Below are positions 9,597 to 18,468 of a DNA stretch of 64,000 nucleotides, piece by piece. The number at the start of each line of letters is the position of its first letter. Within the stretch, counting starts at the first letter, position 1. A program made the translations under genes and the position numbers. The notes beneath the pieces are model-generated. The model was not told the DNA's origin. It saw nothing but the letters and a program-made list of their open reading frames with translations, and searched no databases. This DNA comes from JAHOYW01 sp963664605 (GTDB lineage Bacteria; Verrucomicrobiota; Lentisphaeria; Victivallales; Victivallaceae), in NCBI GenBank assembly GCA_963664605.1, contig OY761536.1, positions 4,092,001 to 4,156,000 on the forward strand, written 5' to 3'.

Positions 9597-10280
9597 ATGA
9601 AACAAAAAAATAATTTCACTCTTATTGAATTGCTCGTTGTGATTGCTATCATTGCAATACTTGCCAGTATGCTTCTACCTGCGTTGAGTCAGGCAAGAGA
9701 AAAAGCAAAAGCAATTGACTGTTCCAACAACCTTCGACAAATCAGTACTATTACCATGCTTTATGTTGCTGATTTTGACCGGATGGTTCCATATCGTAAA
9801 CGTACAGCAGCTAATGAGGCATACAGCTTCCCGTATTACCTGGTTCATAACTATAATTTAAGCGCGTTGATATATGCCTGTCCTAACAATCCAACCGGAC
9901 GTAGAGCAACCAGCGCTATGACAGGAAGTGCATCGTTTTGGGAGTATCCGGATTATGGCTTTAATTCCCTGCTTTCAGAAATCAAAATAATAACCAGGCC
10001 AAGCTCCAAAGTATTATATGCAGATACAGCATATGATAAGTCATCATCTGTTGGAACAAATGGGGCATGCTGGATAAGCTCAACTTCTAATGCACTTGCG
10101 ATGTTGGCGCCACGCCATAGCAATTTTCACAGTGTTAATATTATTTGGGCGGATGGGCACTATGCTCCGGTAAATACCCCAATATCAGGAATGACTCAGG
10201 CTGGACGCGATATTTTATACACTCCTGCAATTCTAGGAAATAAATGGGCTGCGGATAGTATTAATAGTTGGATGCCGTAA
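9597..10280 (+). CDS. Type IV pseudopilin-like protein (prepilin N-methylation leader, H-X9-DG-like C-terminus)
   Basis: 227 residues, ATG preceded by AGGAG (9583-9587). The product opens MKQKNN then FTLIELLVVIAIIAILA, the prepilin-peptidase recognition helix with Glu at mature position 5. The residue before the cleavage point is Asn instead of the usual Gly. The C-terminal part has RHSNFHSVNIIWADGH, a version of the H-X9-DG motif of planctomycete/lentisphaeral pseudopilins (DUF1559-like), here with two extra residues. It is probably an inner-membrane-anchored, periplasm-facing protein processed by a prepilin peptidase. It is the first gene of an operon of secreted DUF4838 proteins, which suggests a role in their secretion or surface presentation (inference). 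Confidence 0.88.
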   Translation: MKQKNNFTLIELLVVIAIIAILASMLLPALSQAREKAKAIDCSNNLRQISTITMLYVADFDRMVPYRKRTAANEAYSFPYYLVHNYNLSALIYACPNNPTGRRATSAMTGSASFWEYPDYGFNSLLSEIKIITRPSSKVLYADTAYDKSSSVGTNGACWISSTSNALAMLAPRHSNFHSVNIIWADGHYAPVNTPISGMTQAGRDILYTPAILGNKWAADSINSWMP

Positions 10281-10322
10281 ATATATCCGGTAGAGTAAGA
10301 ATAAAGTAAAAAAGGTATAAGA

Positions 10323-10865
10323 ATGGATAAAGTATCAAAAGTATTAACCGTATTAATCTTAGTTTCAGCAACATTAAGCATAAACGCCTCATCTATTAGC
10401 GCTTCTGATTGGGAGTCGGAAGGCGGGAGTATATCTCCAGCAAAATGCTCCGAAACTAAAGCAACTATTGGTGACAAAGAAGTTACAGCCTTATTAGTTA
10501 CAGCAAGCCACAAAGAAAAGTTTTGGGGGGTTGTCCGTAAATGGATTAAGGATCAAAAATTGTCCGAAACCCCTGTATTAACTTTGAAAATGAAAGCTTC
10601 TGGCGAAACGGCGAAATTAAAATTACCTTTACCTTCAATAAGAGTTACCAACAAAAAAGGAAAGCGAATATATGCTCCCAAGTCAGCTTATGCATCCGGA
10701 AGCGACGGTTGGACTTCCTTCACATGGGATATTAGCAAAGTTAAAAATTTTGATATGGATGGGAGTTTTAGAGTTGAAATATCTTATCCCTACGCTAAAA
10801 TTCCAGAAGGCAAAGAAGTCCAGTTTTATTTTATAGATATACAGCTTTCTCCTCAAGCCAACTGA
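10323..10865 (+). CDS. Small secreted single-module protein, homologous to C-terminal module of the next gene product
   Basis: 180 residues, with a signal peptide (hydrophobic residues about 6-22, then Ala-Ser). The mature protein aligns by eye with the last 150 residues of the 931-residue protein encoded next (10886-13681). Shared landmarks in order are W-x-SEG, KLPLPSIRV versus NLPLPEVLV, SFTWDISKV versus SFNWDISKV, and Y-x-KIP-(E/D)-G-(K/E) followed by a short beta end. It is therefore a stand-alone beta-sandwich, probably carbohydrate-binding. No catalytic motif. It lies 20 bases before the larger gene. Confidence 0.8.
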   Translation: MDKVSKVLTVLILVSATLSINASSISASDWESEGGSISPAKCSETKATIGDKEVTALLVTASHKEKFWGVVRKWIKDQKLSETPVLTLKMKASGETAKLKLPLPSIRVTNKKGKRIYAPKSAYASGSDGWTSFTWDISKVKNFDMDGSFRVEISYPYAKIPEGKEVQFYFIDIQLSPQAN

Positions 10866-10885
10866 GAAAAATAAGGGTATTATTG

Positions 10886-13681
10886 ATGAATTTTATTGTC
10901 GTTAAATATAAAATATTTATTGTGCTGATATTGACTGCTCTTGCTTTCAATATACACGCTGTTGAAAATAAGAAAACAATTTCATGCAATATGGCGTGGT
11001 ATGCTGAAGGCGGAGAAAGAGCACCTATTAAAATCGAGCAGTTCAAGCTAAAAGAAACTCCTGCCGCAAAAATTACATTTTTGCCTAGAAAAGCATGGAA
11101 TAAATTATATTTGCCTGTCAAGAACATTAACTTGAAAGAGTACAACACAATAACTTTCAAATACAAAACTGAAATACCTGATGGAGCTCAAAAACGCTTT
11201 AGGGTTTATCTCGTTGATAACAAGGGGAACTGGAGCGCTACTTCATTTGCTAAACACAAACAACTGTTAAAAAATGGAGAATTGCTCTTTAAGTGGGATG
11301 CTTTGAACGAGCCTGATATTGTCAGAGGATTCAATCCCGAAAAACTGACCCGAATTGGAATTTCATATGCTTTTAATAGTATTCCTGAAGGGAAAAAAGT
11401 GATTTTGACTATATATGACCTTAAACTTCACAAAGGGATGAAAGTAATAACCGGTGATCCGGATTTGTTCGCTAAATGGCAAAAATATATAAAATCATAT
11501 AAACCAGATTACAGCGATAGTTCAAAATATCTTCAAAGTTCCAAGTATGGACGTTTAAAATCTCCATTGACTCTTTACATAAAAGGTAAATCTCAAGGGG
11601 AAATAATCATACAGAATAAAAGCCATCCGGCTGCCAAAACCGCAGCAGAAGAGCTTAAATACTGGCTTCAGAAAATTGGTGGTGGAACTATTGAAATTAG
11701 AGAAACGGCTTCCAGCAGGGATAATGTTAAGATTTTTCTTGGAAACCATGGTAAATATTTGAAGGATATCAAAAAATTAAAAAACAGTGATGGTTATGCT
11801 GTACGCAACGAAGGAAAGAATATCTACATCTTCGGTTCAAGACCTAAAGGAACACTAAATGGAGTTTTTACATTTTTAGAAAATAATACAGATATTATCT
11901 GGGCACGTCCTTCTCCAGATTTCGGGACGGTTTTCAACAGTAATCCTGATTTAAAAATAGTCTGGGGAAATATTATTGAACTTCCAGCCAGCCGCCTTCG
12001 TGGATGGCAGCCAAATCTGGGAGGAGGAGCGGCATTCTGGGAATGGTGCACTAGGAACCGGAACAACTACTTTTGCACTCCAGCCAAAATCAGTAATAAA
12101 TATGGAGATTTCGCTCAATTTGGCGGCGGGCACAATCTGCAATCATTTATCCCCAAAGGCGATTCCAGATATTACCCGGTAATCAAAGGGAAAAAACCTG
12201 AAAAACTAAGTATCTGGAAACATCAGATATGTTTAAATGCACCCGATTTAGTCGAAGTCTACGCCAGAAGTGTAGTCAAATATGTCAAAAATAAAGCACC
12301 TGAAGGCATCAATGCCGTTAACATCAAAATTGAAGATAACTGGGGCGTATGCGAATGCAGGAAATGTTTAGAGCCCATAAAGCTTCCAAACGGAAAGATA
12401 TTGACTAAAGATGCTCCAACTTTTCGTTCAACTCAATTCTATAATTTCTTAAACCAGGTAACTGCGCAAATCAATAAGGTTTATCCAAATCTTAAAATCC
12501 AGACATATGCATATTTTTATACCGCAATAGCGCCGGATATAAAATTAAATCCTAATATTTATGTTTTGTTTTGCCCTTATGTTCGCAAGGACCAGAAAAA
12601 TCCATTATGTGCACCAATCAACGATTGCTGGTGGAAACGAATCAATGAATGGAAAGAAAAAACGGACAATATAATTATCCGCGAGTATTTCAGCATATTG
12701 AATGGCGGCAGGCCAGTAGCTGAGGTAGTTGCTTTTGATACTAAAAATTATCTAAAGCGTAATATTGTAAATTTCACATCAGAAATAAATCCTGATATAA
12801 AAAGGCTGTGGTGGGACGGGGCGCTTCGCGGCTCTATGGATGAATTTGATTTTAATATGATGGATTACTGGATAGTCAACCGGCTTTATTGGAATCCAAA
12901 ACTTGATATCGAACAGCTCAGAAAATACTTTATACGCCGTGTGTTTCGCGAGGCCGCGCCGGAAATGGAGAAATTTTTTGGACGAATAAGAGAACAATGG
13001 TATAAAAATACTCAGTCTTGCGGTTTTATAGAAGGTCCAAAGTTGATTAAGCAAACAGTACTTAAGCCGGGAATTGAAAATGAAATGCGCATGTACTTGA
13101 AAAAAGCGGCTGAAACAGCCAGGCACCCCGTATCCAGAATTCTGGTTTATAGAGTAAAAAAACGTTTTGAGGAATATATTCATGAAGCTGATACTAAGAA
13201 GAAAAAGCTAACAGCAGAAGAAAAAAAGACTCAAAAAATATTATACGGTTGGCGTTCTGAAGGAGCCGACGCCGAAGTAAGGCAGACTACAGTATTGTTG
13301 GATAACAAGCCGGCTTCTGTGCTTAAAGCGGTTTTTATAAAAAGTCCCAAAGCTCGACATATTATAATCAATGCAACGAAGTTGGGATTGAAGGATACTC
13401 CAGTCTTCAGTTTTATTATTACCCCATCGAAAGAAACTGCCGAAATGAATTTGCCGTTACCTGAGGTATTAGTTGATAATAAAAAATGGCAGCGCAAACA
13501 GGCTCCGGGCTCTGCTTACAGCAAAAATCCTGATGGTTCTTATTCATTCAACTGGGATATAAGCAAAGTCGACTTTGAATGGGAAACCGCTAATAAGCTG
13601 ATATTCAAATATAATTACAGCAAAATTCCCGATGGGGAAAAAGCTGTATTTTATATTCAAAAAATAAGATTGGCCCGTTAA
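10886..13681 (+). CDS. Secreted DUF4838 protein with N- and C-terminal beta-sandwich modules
   Basis: 931 residues from the ATG at 10886 (AAGGG at 10873-10877; an in-frame TTG precedes it). Signal peptide about residues 1-22. Residues about 25-190 are a beta module ending IPEGKKVILTIYDLKLHKG. Residues about 230-360 form an alpha/beta domain like the N-domain of alpha-glucuronidase-type enzymes (HPAAKTAAEELKYWLQKI, then NGVFTFLENN). The DUF4838 TIM-barrel-like core follows to about residue 770, with the C-x-C-x-x-C motif VCECRKC near residue 489. The last 150 residues are a beta module homologous to the preceding small protein. It likely acts on an extracellular or periplasmic glycan; the reaction is not established. 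Confidence 0.88.
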   Translation: MNFIVVKYKIFIVLILTALAFNIHAVENKKTISCNMAWYAEGGERAPIKIEQFKLKETPAAKITFLPRKAWNKLYLPVKNINLKEYNTITFKYKTEIPDGAQKRFRVYLVDNKGNWSATSFAKHKQLLKNGELLFKWDALNEPDIVRGFNPEKLTRIGISYAFNSIPEGKKVILTIYDLKLHKGMKVITGDPDLFAKWQKYIKSYKPDYSDSSKYLQSSKYGRLKSPLTLYIKGKSQGEIIIQNKSHPAAKTAAEELKYWLQKIGGGTIEIRETASSRDNVKIFLGNHGKYLKDIKKLKNSDGYAVRNEGKNIYIFGSRPKGTLNGVFTFLENNTDIIWARPSPDFGTVFNSNPDLKIVWGNIIELPASRLRGWQPNLGGGAAFWEWCTRNRNNYFCTPAKISNKYGDFAQFGGGHNLQSFIPKGDSRYYPVIKGKKPEKLSIWKHQICLNAPDLVEVYARSVVKYVKNKAPEGINAVNIKIEDNWGVCECRKCLEPIKLPNGKILTKDAPTFRSTQFYNFLNQVTAQINKVYPNLKIQTYAYFYTAIAPDIKLNPNIYVLFCPYVRKDQKNPLCAPINDCWWKRINEWKEKTDNIIIREYFSILNGGRPVAEVVAFDTKNYLKRNIVNFTSEINPDIKRLWWDGALRGSMDEFDFNMMDYWIVNRLYWNPKLDIEQLRKYFIRRVFREAAPEMEKFFGRIREQWYKNTQSCGFIEGPKLIKQTVLKPGIENEMRMYLKKAAETARHPVSRILVYRVKKRFEEYIHEADTKKKKLTAEEKKTQKILYGWRSEGADAEVRQTTVLLDNKPASVLKAVFIKSPKARHIIINATKLGLKDTPVFSFIITPSKETAEMNLPLPEVLVDNKKWQRKQAPGSAYSKNPDGSYSFNWDISKVDFEWETANKLIFKYNYSKIPDGEKAVFYIQKIRLAR

Positions 13682-13693
13682 AGGAATGTCAAT

Positions 13694-16600
13694 ATGAAAA
13701 TAATAATACTCGCATTTTTTAGTTTTGTATTTTACATTTCCGCTGCAGTTGCGGCGGATCCATATGTATTTTCATATTATGCCCCACCGCCGGAATGGGT
13801 TCCGGAAAAAGCAATCTGTGACTATTCCATAAACACCCGCGTACCGGATTTGACCCGAATAAAATATGACGGTGCTTATACGATGGCTCTGCGGATTCGT
13901 CCGATTACTCAGGCAATGCTGAAAAAACAAATGTCCGTCGGTGTCCTATCAACTAAATGCGCAACGGATATTTTGCGTTTCCGCCCTGAGGAGGAAAAAT
14001 CCGTCGCGAACCGGAGCATAGTTATAAAAAAGCTTAATATCCCCGCAGACGATTTCATGGAAATCTCTTTCAAAATGAAAGTTCACTCCGAAAATGCCGA
14101 TGAGAATCTCACAGTTATAGCGGATGGTGTAACCATGCTTGATACAGCCAAACATGCTGATCCAGCGACAAAGTGTTTAGATGGCTTTAAGGCATACAAG
14201 GTACGTTTCCCAGCTAAAAAAGGAAGAGTGCTGCGTAATATTATTATTACAGTTCCTCCTGCGAAGGACGCAAAGTTTCAGCAGGAATTTATTTTGATGG
14301 ATTTTATGTTCAAGCGAAATACTCCCAAAATACGCTATAAAACACTTCCGCCTCGTCAATGGATTCCGAAAAAACTCTTTGAATCTGGCGGACTTCCTAA
14401 CGCCCAAAACGCGATTCCAGATATATACAGTTTTGTCCGCTCCGCTCGTGAAAAAGAATTTAAAAGTCTTTCGCTCCCTTTCAGCTATAAACTCCGTCCT
14501 CAAACTAAAAAAGATAAGGACGGTGGATTCCGAACCGAGGTTGTCCGGGAAGTGGTTGGCGGAAAAGAGATAGACGTATTGAAAATACATTTGAAAAAAG
14601 GCCCCCGCTGCTATTTGAAATTTCCTGTCCATTTTGACGGAACTGACTTCAATACAATGACGTTCGCCGCCAAAGTCGAAGTCAAGGGATGCAAAAACAA
14701 GCATCTCTTTATCGGGAGGGACAAACCCAATCTTTTCGGAGCAAATGCCGCAACCCTGAATGCACCGTATGACACCTTTGCTTTCGGGGCGACAAGCTCT
14801 TCGCATGATCATTCCGACTGGATTCGTTACGGCGTCGCACAGGGGGATTTCTCATACCATGCAAATAAAATGAATTCCAGAGGATGGCGTAAGGTTGCAC
14901 TGGATCTTGTTAATGATGACTACGCAAACACGAAAGGAACTTTCAATCCCAAAATCACGCACTGGTGTTTCTATTACAAGAATGCAAAACTCCCAGACGG
15001 TGCGGAGGTAACTGTTTCTATCGCCGATCCACGGGTGACGAGAGGGCTTATGCGGTCTGGCGGTGATATGAAGCTTTACCGGAAATTTCTCGCCGGAAAG
15101 AAAAGTAATCCTCTTTTCGGAAGCATTCGCGCCTCCACTGATCTTCCTGCTTTTGGTGGACCGCAAGAAGGACGTTGCATCAAACCGCTTTCATGGATTC
15201 GGAATCATATTCCACAGGGTGAAATTATATGCAATCATCAGGGATATGACAGAAAATACCGCATCATAGTTGACCGGGCGATTGAAACAATGAATAGCGT
15301 TTTTGTAAAGAAATATGCTATTACCAATCCATTTCAGGTTCTTTCTGTTCCATCTAAAAAAGACAATGCCAAACTGTTTATTGGCGGAAATCATTATGCG
15401 AAGGTTAATCCAAAGCAATATGCCGCAGATATGAAACAGCTTGCCGGAACCCCGGGGTGCGCAATCCGCGCGCATGGGAAAAACATCTATATTTATGCAG
15501 CGTCCCAAGGCAACTATTCGGGCTCTGCACGCGGGCTAGCAAACGGCATTTACACCTTCCTGGAAAATAATACCGACGTAATCATGGCTTATTCCTGGAT
15601 CCGCCGCTGGAAGCCCGGACGCCAAATGGTATTTGATATGGACACCTCAGGTAATATGGATATTGTCTGGGGAAACAGCTATGTCAACCGTCCTCCGTTT
15701 AATACCTGGGGTATAAGCGGCGACGCGATCTATAACGATTTTAACCGTGCCGCCTTCTTTACTGTTTGGGGGAACTGGGAATACGGTGGAGTTCGAGCCT
15801 GGGCGACAAACCACTGCTGGAGCTACGGCACAGCCCCCAATGGGAAAAATGCAAAACCAAACAAAACATGGGGAACTGATGTAAACGGCAAGCCAATGCG
15901 CCCGGGCTGCTATACAGGACACCCATGCCTTATCAATGTACTGGAAAAAGCCAAGGACGCTTATCTTGATACTGCCTTCCGCCCAGCTAATAAAAATAAA
16001 CAGATGCCCCTGGGAAAAGCCTTTATTTGGAACACACACGATGTTATGGGCTTGTGGGTCGAAGATACGCTCAAGGTTTGTCAATGTCCACGTTGCGCAA
16101 CGCCGATTCGCCTTGCCGACGGCTCGCTTGTCCACCGGGGAGAAAAAGACTTCCTCAGTACACAGTTCTTTGAAAACGCCTGTGCAATGATTAATCGTGT
16201 CAACGTTTTTGCGCGCCGGGACATGAAAGTCGAGTCAATTGCATACTTTTGGATGGCAACGGTTCCGCGTTTTGAACTTCCCCGCAATTATAAAGTTCGT
16301 TTTTGTCCTTATATACGTAAGAATTATTTTGTTCCGATCTATGCACCAGCCAACGATGTTTTCTGGCGAGAGTTCAAATTATGGGGACAAACCAACGTGA
16401 AACTTGCAATATATGAATACTTCCTGTTCATAAATTTCCGGCCATGGGCTGATGTATTCCGCTACGACATGGAAGAAGAACGGAGGCTTGGTGTAAACGA
16501 TTTCATACTTGAAGGCGGGGCAAAAGAAATCGCCCGCGCCATGGAACATTGGGTCGTCACGCGCCTTCTCTGGGAGCCGGAAAGGACGCCTGCCGAACTC

Positions 16601-16921
16601 AGAAGCTATTTCCTGCGGCGCACCTTTCGAGAAGCTGGACCGGATATGGAAAAATTCTTTTCTGTTTTCTACGATGCGGTTTATAAGGAATTTGCCCCAT
16701 TCCAGCCAATGGAATTTGATGACGACCATCAACTTGGCATTATGGCATTACGAGCTAAAACTCCCTCCGGCATAACTGTTTCGGAAGAAATGAAGAAGTA
16801 TCTTACAGCTGCTGAACGAAAGGTCAGGAATCCTATTGCCAAAAAACTTCTTAATGACTTACGCACTTCATGGAACGCCTACATGAAGGGAGCACGCAAA
16901 AAAATATTAAATAAGGAATAA
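13694..16921 (+). CDS. Large secreted DUF4838 protein
   Basis: 1,075 residues. Signal peptide about 1-21 (FFSFVFYISAAVAA). Residues about 50-480 contain at least two beta-sandwich regions, the second ending KLPDGAEVTVSIADPRV in the style of the modules in the neighbouring protein. Residues about 540-660 are the alpha/beta N-domain (NGIYTFLENNTD matches NGVFTFLENNTD of the preceding protein). The DUF4838 core to the end carries VCQCPRC near residue 796 and paired RLLWEP and YFLRRTFREA motifs shared with its neighbour, so the two are paralogues. Base use differs: the 60 bases around its C-x-C-x-x-C motif (16081-16140) have 39 G/C against 26 in the equivalent stretch of the preceding gene (12301-12360). 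Probably a secreted glycan-active protein. Confidence 0.88.
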   Translation: MKIIILAFFSFVFYISAAVAADPYVFSYYAPPPEWVPEKAICDYSINTRVPDLTRIKYDGAYTMALRIRPITQAMLKKQMSVGVLSTKCATDILRFRPEEEKSVANRSIVIKKLNIPADDFMEISFKMKVHSENADENLTVIADGVTMLDTAKHADPATKCLDGFKAYKVRFPAKKGRVLRNIIITVPPAKDAKFQQEFILMDFMFKRNTPKIRYKTLPPRQWIPKKLFESGGLPNAQNAIPDIYSFVRSAREKEFKSLSLPFSYKLRPQTKKDKDGGFRTEVVREVVGGKEIDVLKIHLKKGPRCYLKFPVHFDGTDFNTMTFAAKVEVKGCKNKHLFIGRDKPNLFGANAATLNAPYDTFAFGATSSSHDHSDWIRYGVAQGDFSYHANKMNSRGWRKVALDLVNDDYANTKGTFNPKITHWCFYYKNAKLPDGAEVTVSIADPRVTRGLMRSGGDMKLYRKFLAGKKSNPLFGSIRASTDLPAFGGPQEGRCIKPLSWIRNHIPQGEIICNHQGYDRKYRIIVDRAIETMNSVFVKKYAITNPFQVLSVPSKKDNAKLFIGGNHYAKVNPKQYAADMKQLAGTPGCAIRAHGKNIYIYAASQGNYSGSARGLANGIYTFLENNTDVIMAYSWIRRWKPGRQMVFDMDTSGNMDIVWGNSYVNRPPFNTWGISGDAIYNDFNRAAFFTVWGNWEYGGVRAWATNHCWSYGTAPNGKNAKPNKTWGTDVNGKPMRPGCYTGHPCLINVLEKAKDAYLDTAFRPANKNKQMPLGKAFIWNTHDVMGLWVEDTLKVCQCPRCATPIRLADGSLVHRGEKDFLSTQFFENACAMINRVNVFARRDMKVESIAYFWMATVPRFELPRNYKVRFCPYIRKNYFVPIYAPANDVFWREFKLWGQTNVKLAIYEYFLFINFRPWADVFRYDMEEERRLGVNDFILEGGAKEIARAMEHWVVTRLLWEPERTPAELRSYFLRRTFREAGPDMEKFFSVFYDAVYKEFAPFQPMEFDDDHQLGIMALRAKTPSGITVSEEMKKYLTAAERKVRNPIAKKLLNDLRTSWNAYMKGARKKILNKE

Positions 16922-16928
16922 CAGTCAG

Positions 16929-18452
16929 ATGTTGATTTTTCATATAGATTTTAATTTTGTCAGCTTGAAATATGATTTTGTAAAAGAGCTGTTAAGAAAA
17001 ATAGCTTCAATGAATTATGACGCGGTTCTATGGGAGCTTGAAGACCAAATAATCTGGGACTGTTGTCCGGAATGCGCACATTCTGATTCCTGGAGCAAAT
17101 CAAAATTCAAAGAACTCTTAGCTTATTCCCGTGACCTGGGCCTTGAGCCTATTCCGCTTTTGCAAACAATTGGGCACGCAGAATATGTAATGAAACACAA
17201 ACTCTATTACAATTTTCGTGAACATCCCGATTACAGCGATTGTTATTGCGTAAGTAATCCGGAAGTACGCTGTTTCTTAAAAAAATGGATTAATGAATAT
17301 TGCGAACTTTTTGGAGAACTGAAATATTTTCATCTCGGAGGCGATGAAGCATACCGCTTTGGTACTTGCGAAAAGTGTTCAAAGCGAAAAGTCAATGATT
17401 TGTATGGAGAATACATTAATTTTTTAGCCAAGGATTTGTTGGAAAAGAATATTCGGCCGGGGATATGGGGGGATATGATCCTGGCACATCCAGAGGAGCT
17501 TAAGTCGATTTCACATGATTTTATCATTTGGGATTGGAATTATACCGCTGGGTATAATATTCCTGAAACAGTTCGTGTTTGGGGTAAGTGCACATTAAAA
17601 AAAGACAAAATAGATGCTGAAACCTTAAAGCAATTTCCAGAACTTATTGATTATCAGGGAAACTTAAATCCCTTCTATACTGTTGATTTTCTGAAAAGAA
17701 ACGGCTACGATGTAATTGTATGCAGCGCTGCACGTTCGGCTTCAGATGGCTTTTTCTGTCCCAATATTGCTATTCATGCAGAAAATATAATTGGAACCGC
17801 GCTGAAATATAATGATTCTGAACTAATGGGACATTGTGTTACAAGCTGGGCAATCAGGTTGAATTCAATTATGCTTGAAACTCCTCTGCTGGAACTGGCA
17901 TATTCCGTTAATTCAAATCCGCAAGCCTCTCATGAAACGATCCTGAAGCAAACAGCGTTAAAATATTTCGGTTTTTCAAACGGATTTGATATAGCTGATA
18001 AATTAAGTTCCTGCGATAACCGTTTGCGAATATTTTCCGCTGTTCAATGGTCAGGATTAAAAGATTCCGTTCCAAGTCCACCGGACTATATTACCAATTG
18101 GATCAAAGTCTGGGAAAGCGAGAATGAAGTTTTTTGGAAAAATAAAAACGATATGTTTGATTCTATTGAAAGAACAATTCAGGATGCTCTCGTGTATTTG
18201 CAGCGGGAAGTCGAAAATGAATTAACGAGGACGTGGAAACATGCCGCTGAATTGAGTCTTAAATACCTTAATTTGCTGAAAATAATTTTTGATCAAGATT
18301 ATAGTACAGAAGCAATAAAAATCAAAATATATAAACAGAAACCTGAACTGGTGAATTATTTTTCATCGGAGCAGACTACCACCAGTGCAATCAAGAATAC
18401 TGACTTGATATTGTCTCCTTTGCTTGATTACCTGAAGTTTCGTCAACAGTAA
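16929..18452 (+). CDS. GH20-like beta-N-acetylhexosaminidase family protein, cytoplasmic
   Basis: 507 residues without signal peptide. A TIM barrel is indicated by HIDFNFVSL, then YDAVLWELED, then EPIPLLQTIGHAEYV, and by FHLGGDEAYRFG near residues 134-145. The H-x-G-G-D-E signature of GH20 is intact: Asp assists the substrate acetamido group and Glu is the acid/base. Unusually, two Cys pairs flank the active strand, CCPEC near residue 52 and CEKC near residue 148, which could hold a metal. The C-terminal 180 residues are helical. The gene lies 7 bases after one DUF4838 gene and 16 before another, so it is in the same operon and probably trims imported amino-sugar oligosaccharides. Confidence 0.82.
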   Translation: MLIFHIDFNFVSLKYDFVKELLRKIASMNYDAVLWELEDQIIWDCCPECAHSDSWSKSKFKELLAYSRDLGLEPIPLLQTIGHAEYVMKHKLYYNFREHPDYSDCYCVSNPEVRCFLKKWINEYCELFGELKYFHLGGDEAYRFGTCEKCSKRKVNDLYGEYINFLAKDLLEKNIRPGIWGDMILAHPEELKSISHDFIIWDWNYTAGYNIPETVRVWGKCTLKKDKIDAETLKQFPELIDYQGNLNPFYTVDFLKRNGYDVIVCSAARSASDGFFCPNIAIHAENIIGTALKYNDSELMGHCVTSWAIRLNSIMLETPLLELAYSVNSNPQASHETILKQTALKYFGFSNGFDIADKLSSCDNRLRIFSAVQWSGLKDSVPSPPDYITNWIKVWESENEVFWKNKNDMFDSIERTIQDALVYLQREVENELTRTWKHAAELSLKYLNLLKIIFDQDYSTEAIKIKIYKQKPELVNYFSSEQTTTSAIKNTDLILSPLLDYLKFRQQ

Positions 18453-18468
18453 TATTCCGGAGTCCATT

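Noticed and set aside
14177..14812. 211-codon minus-strand frame inside the large DUF4838 gene
   Set aside because: Antisense to a well-supported gene with signal peptide and conserved motifs; no start signal.
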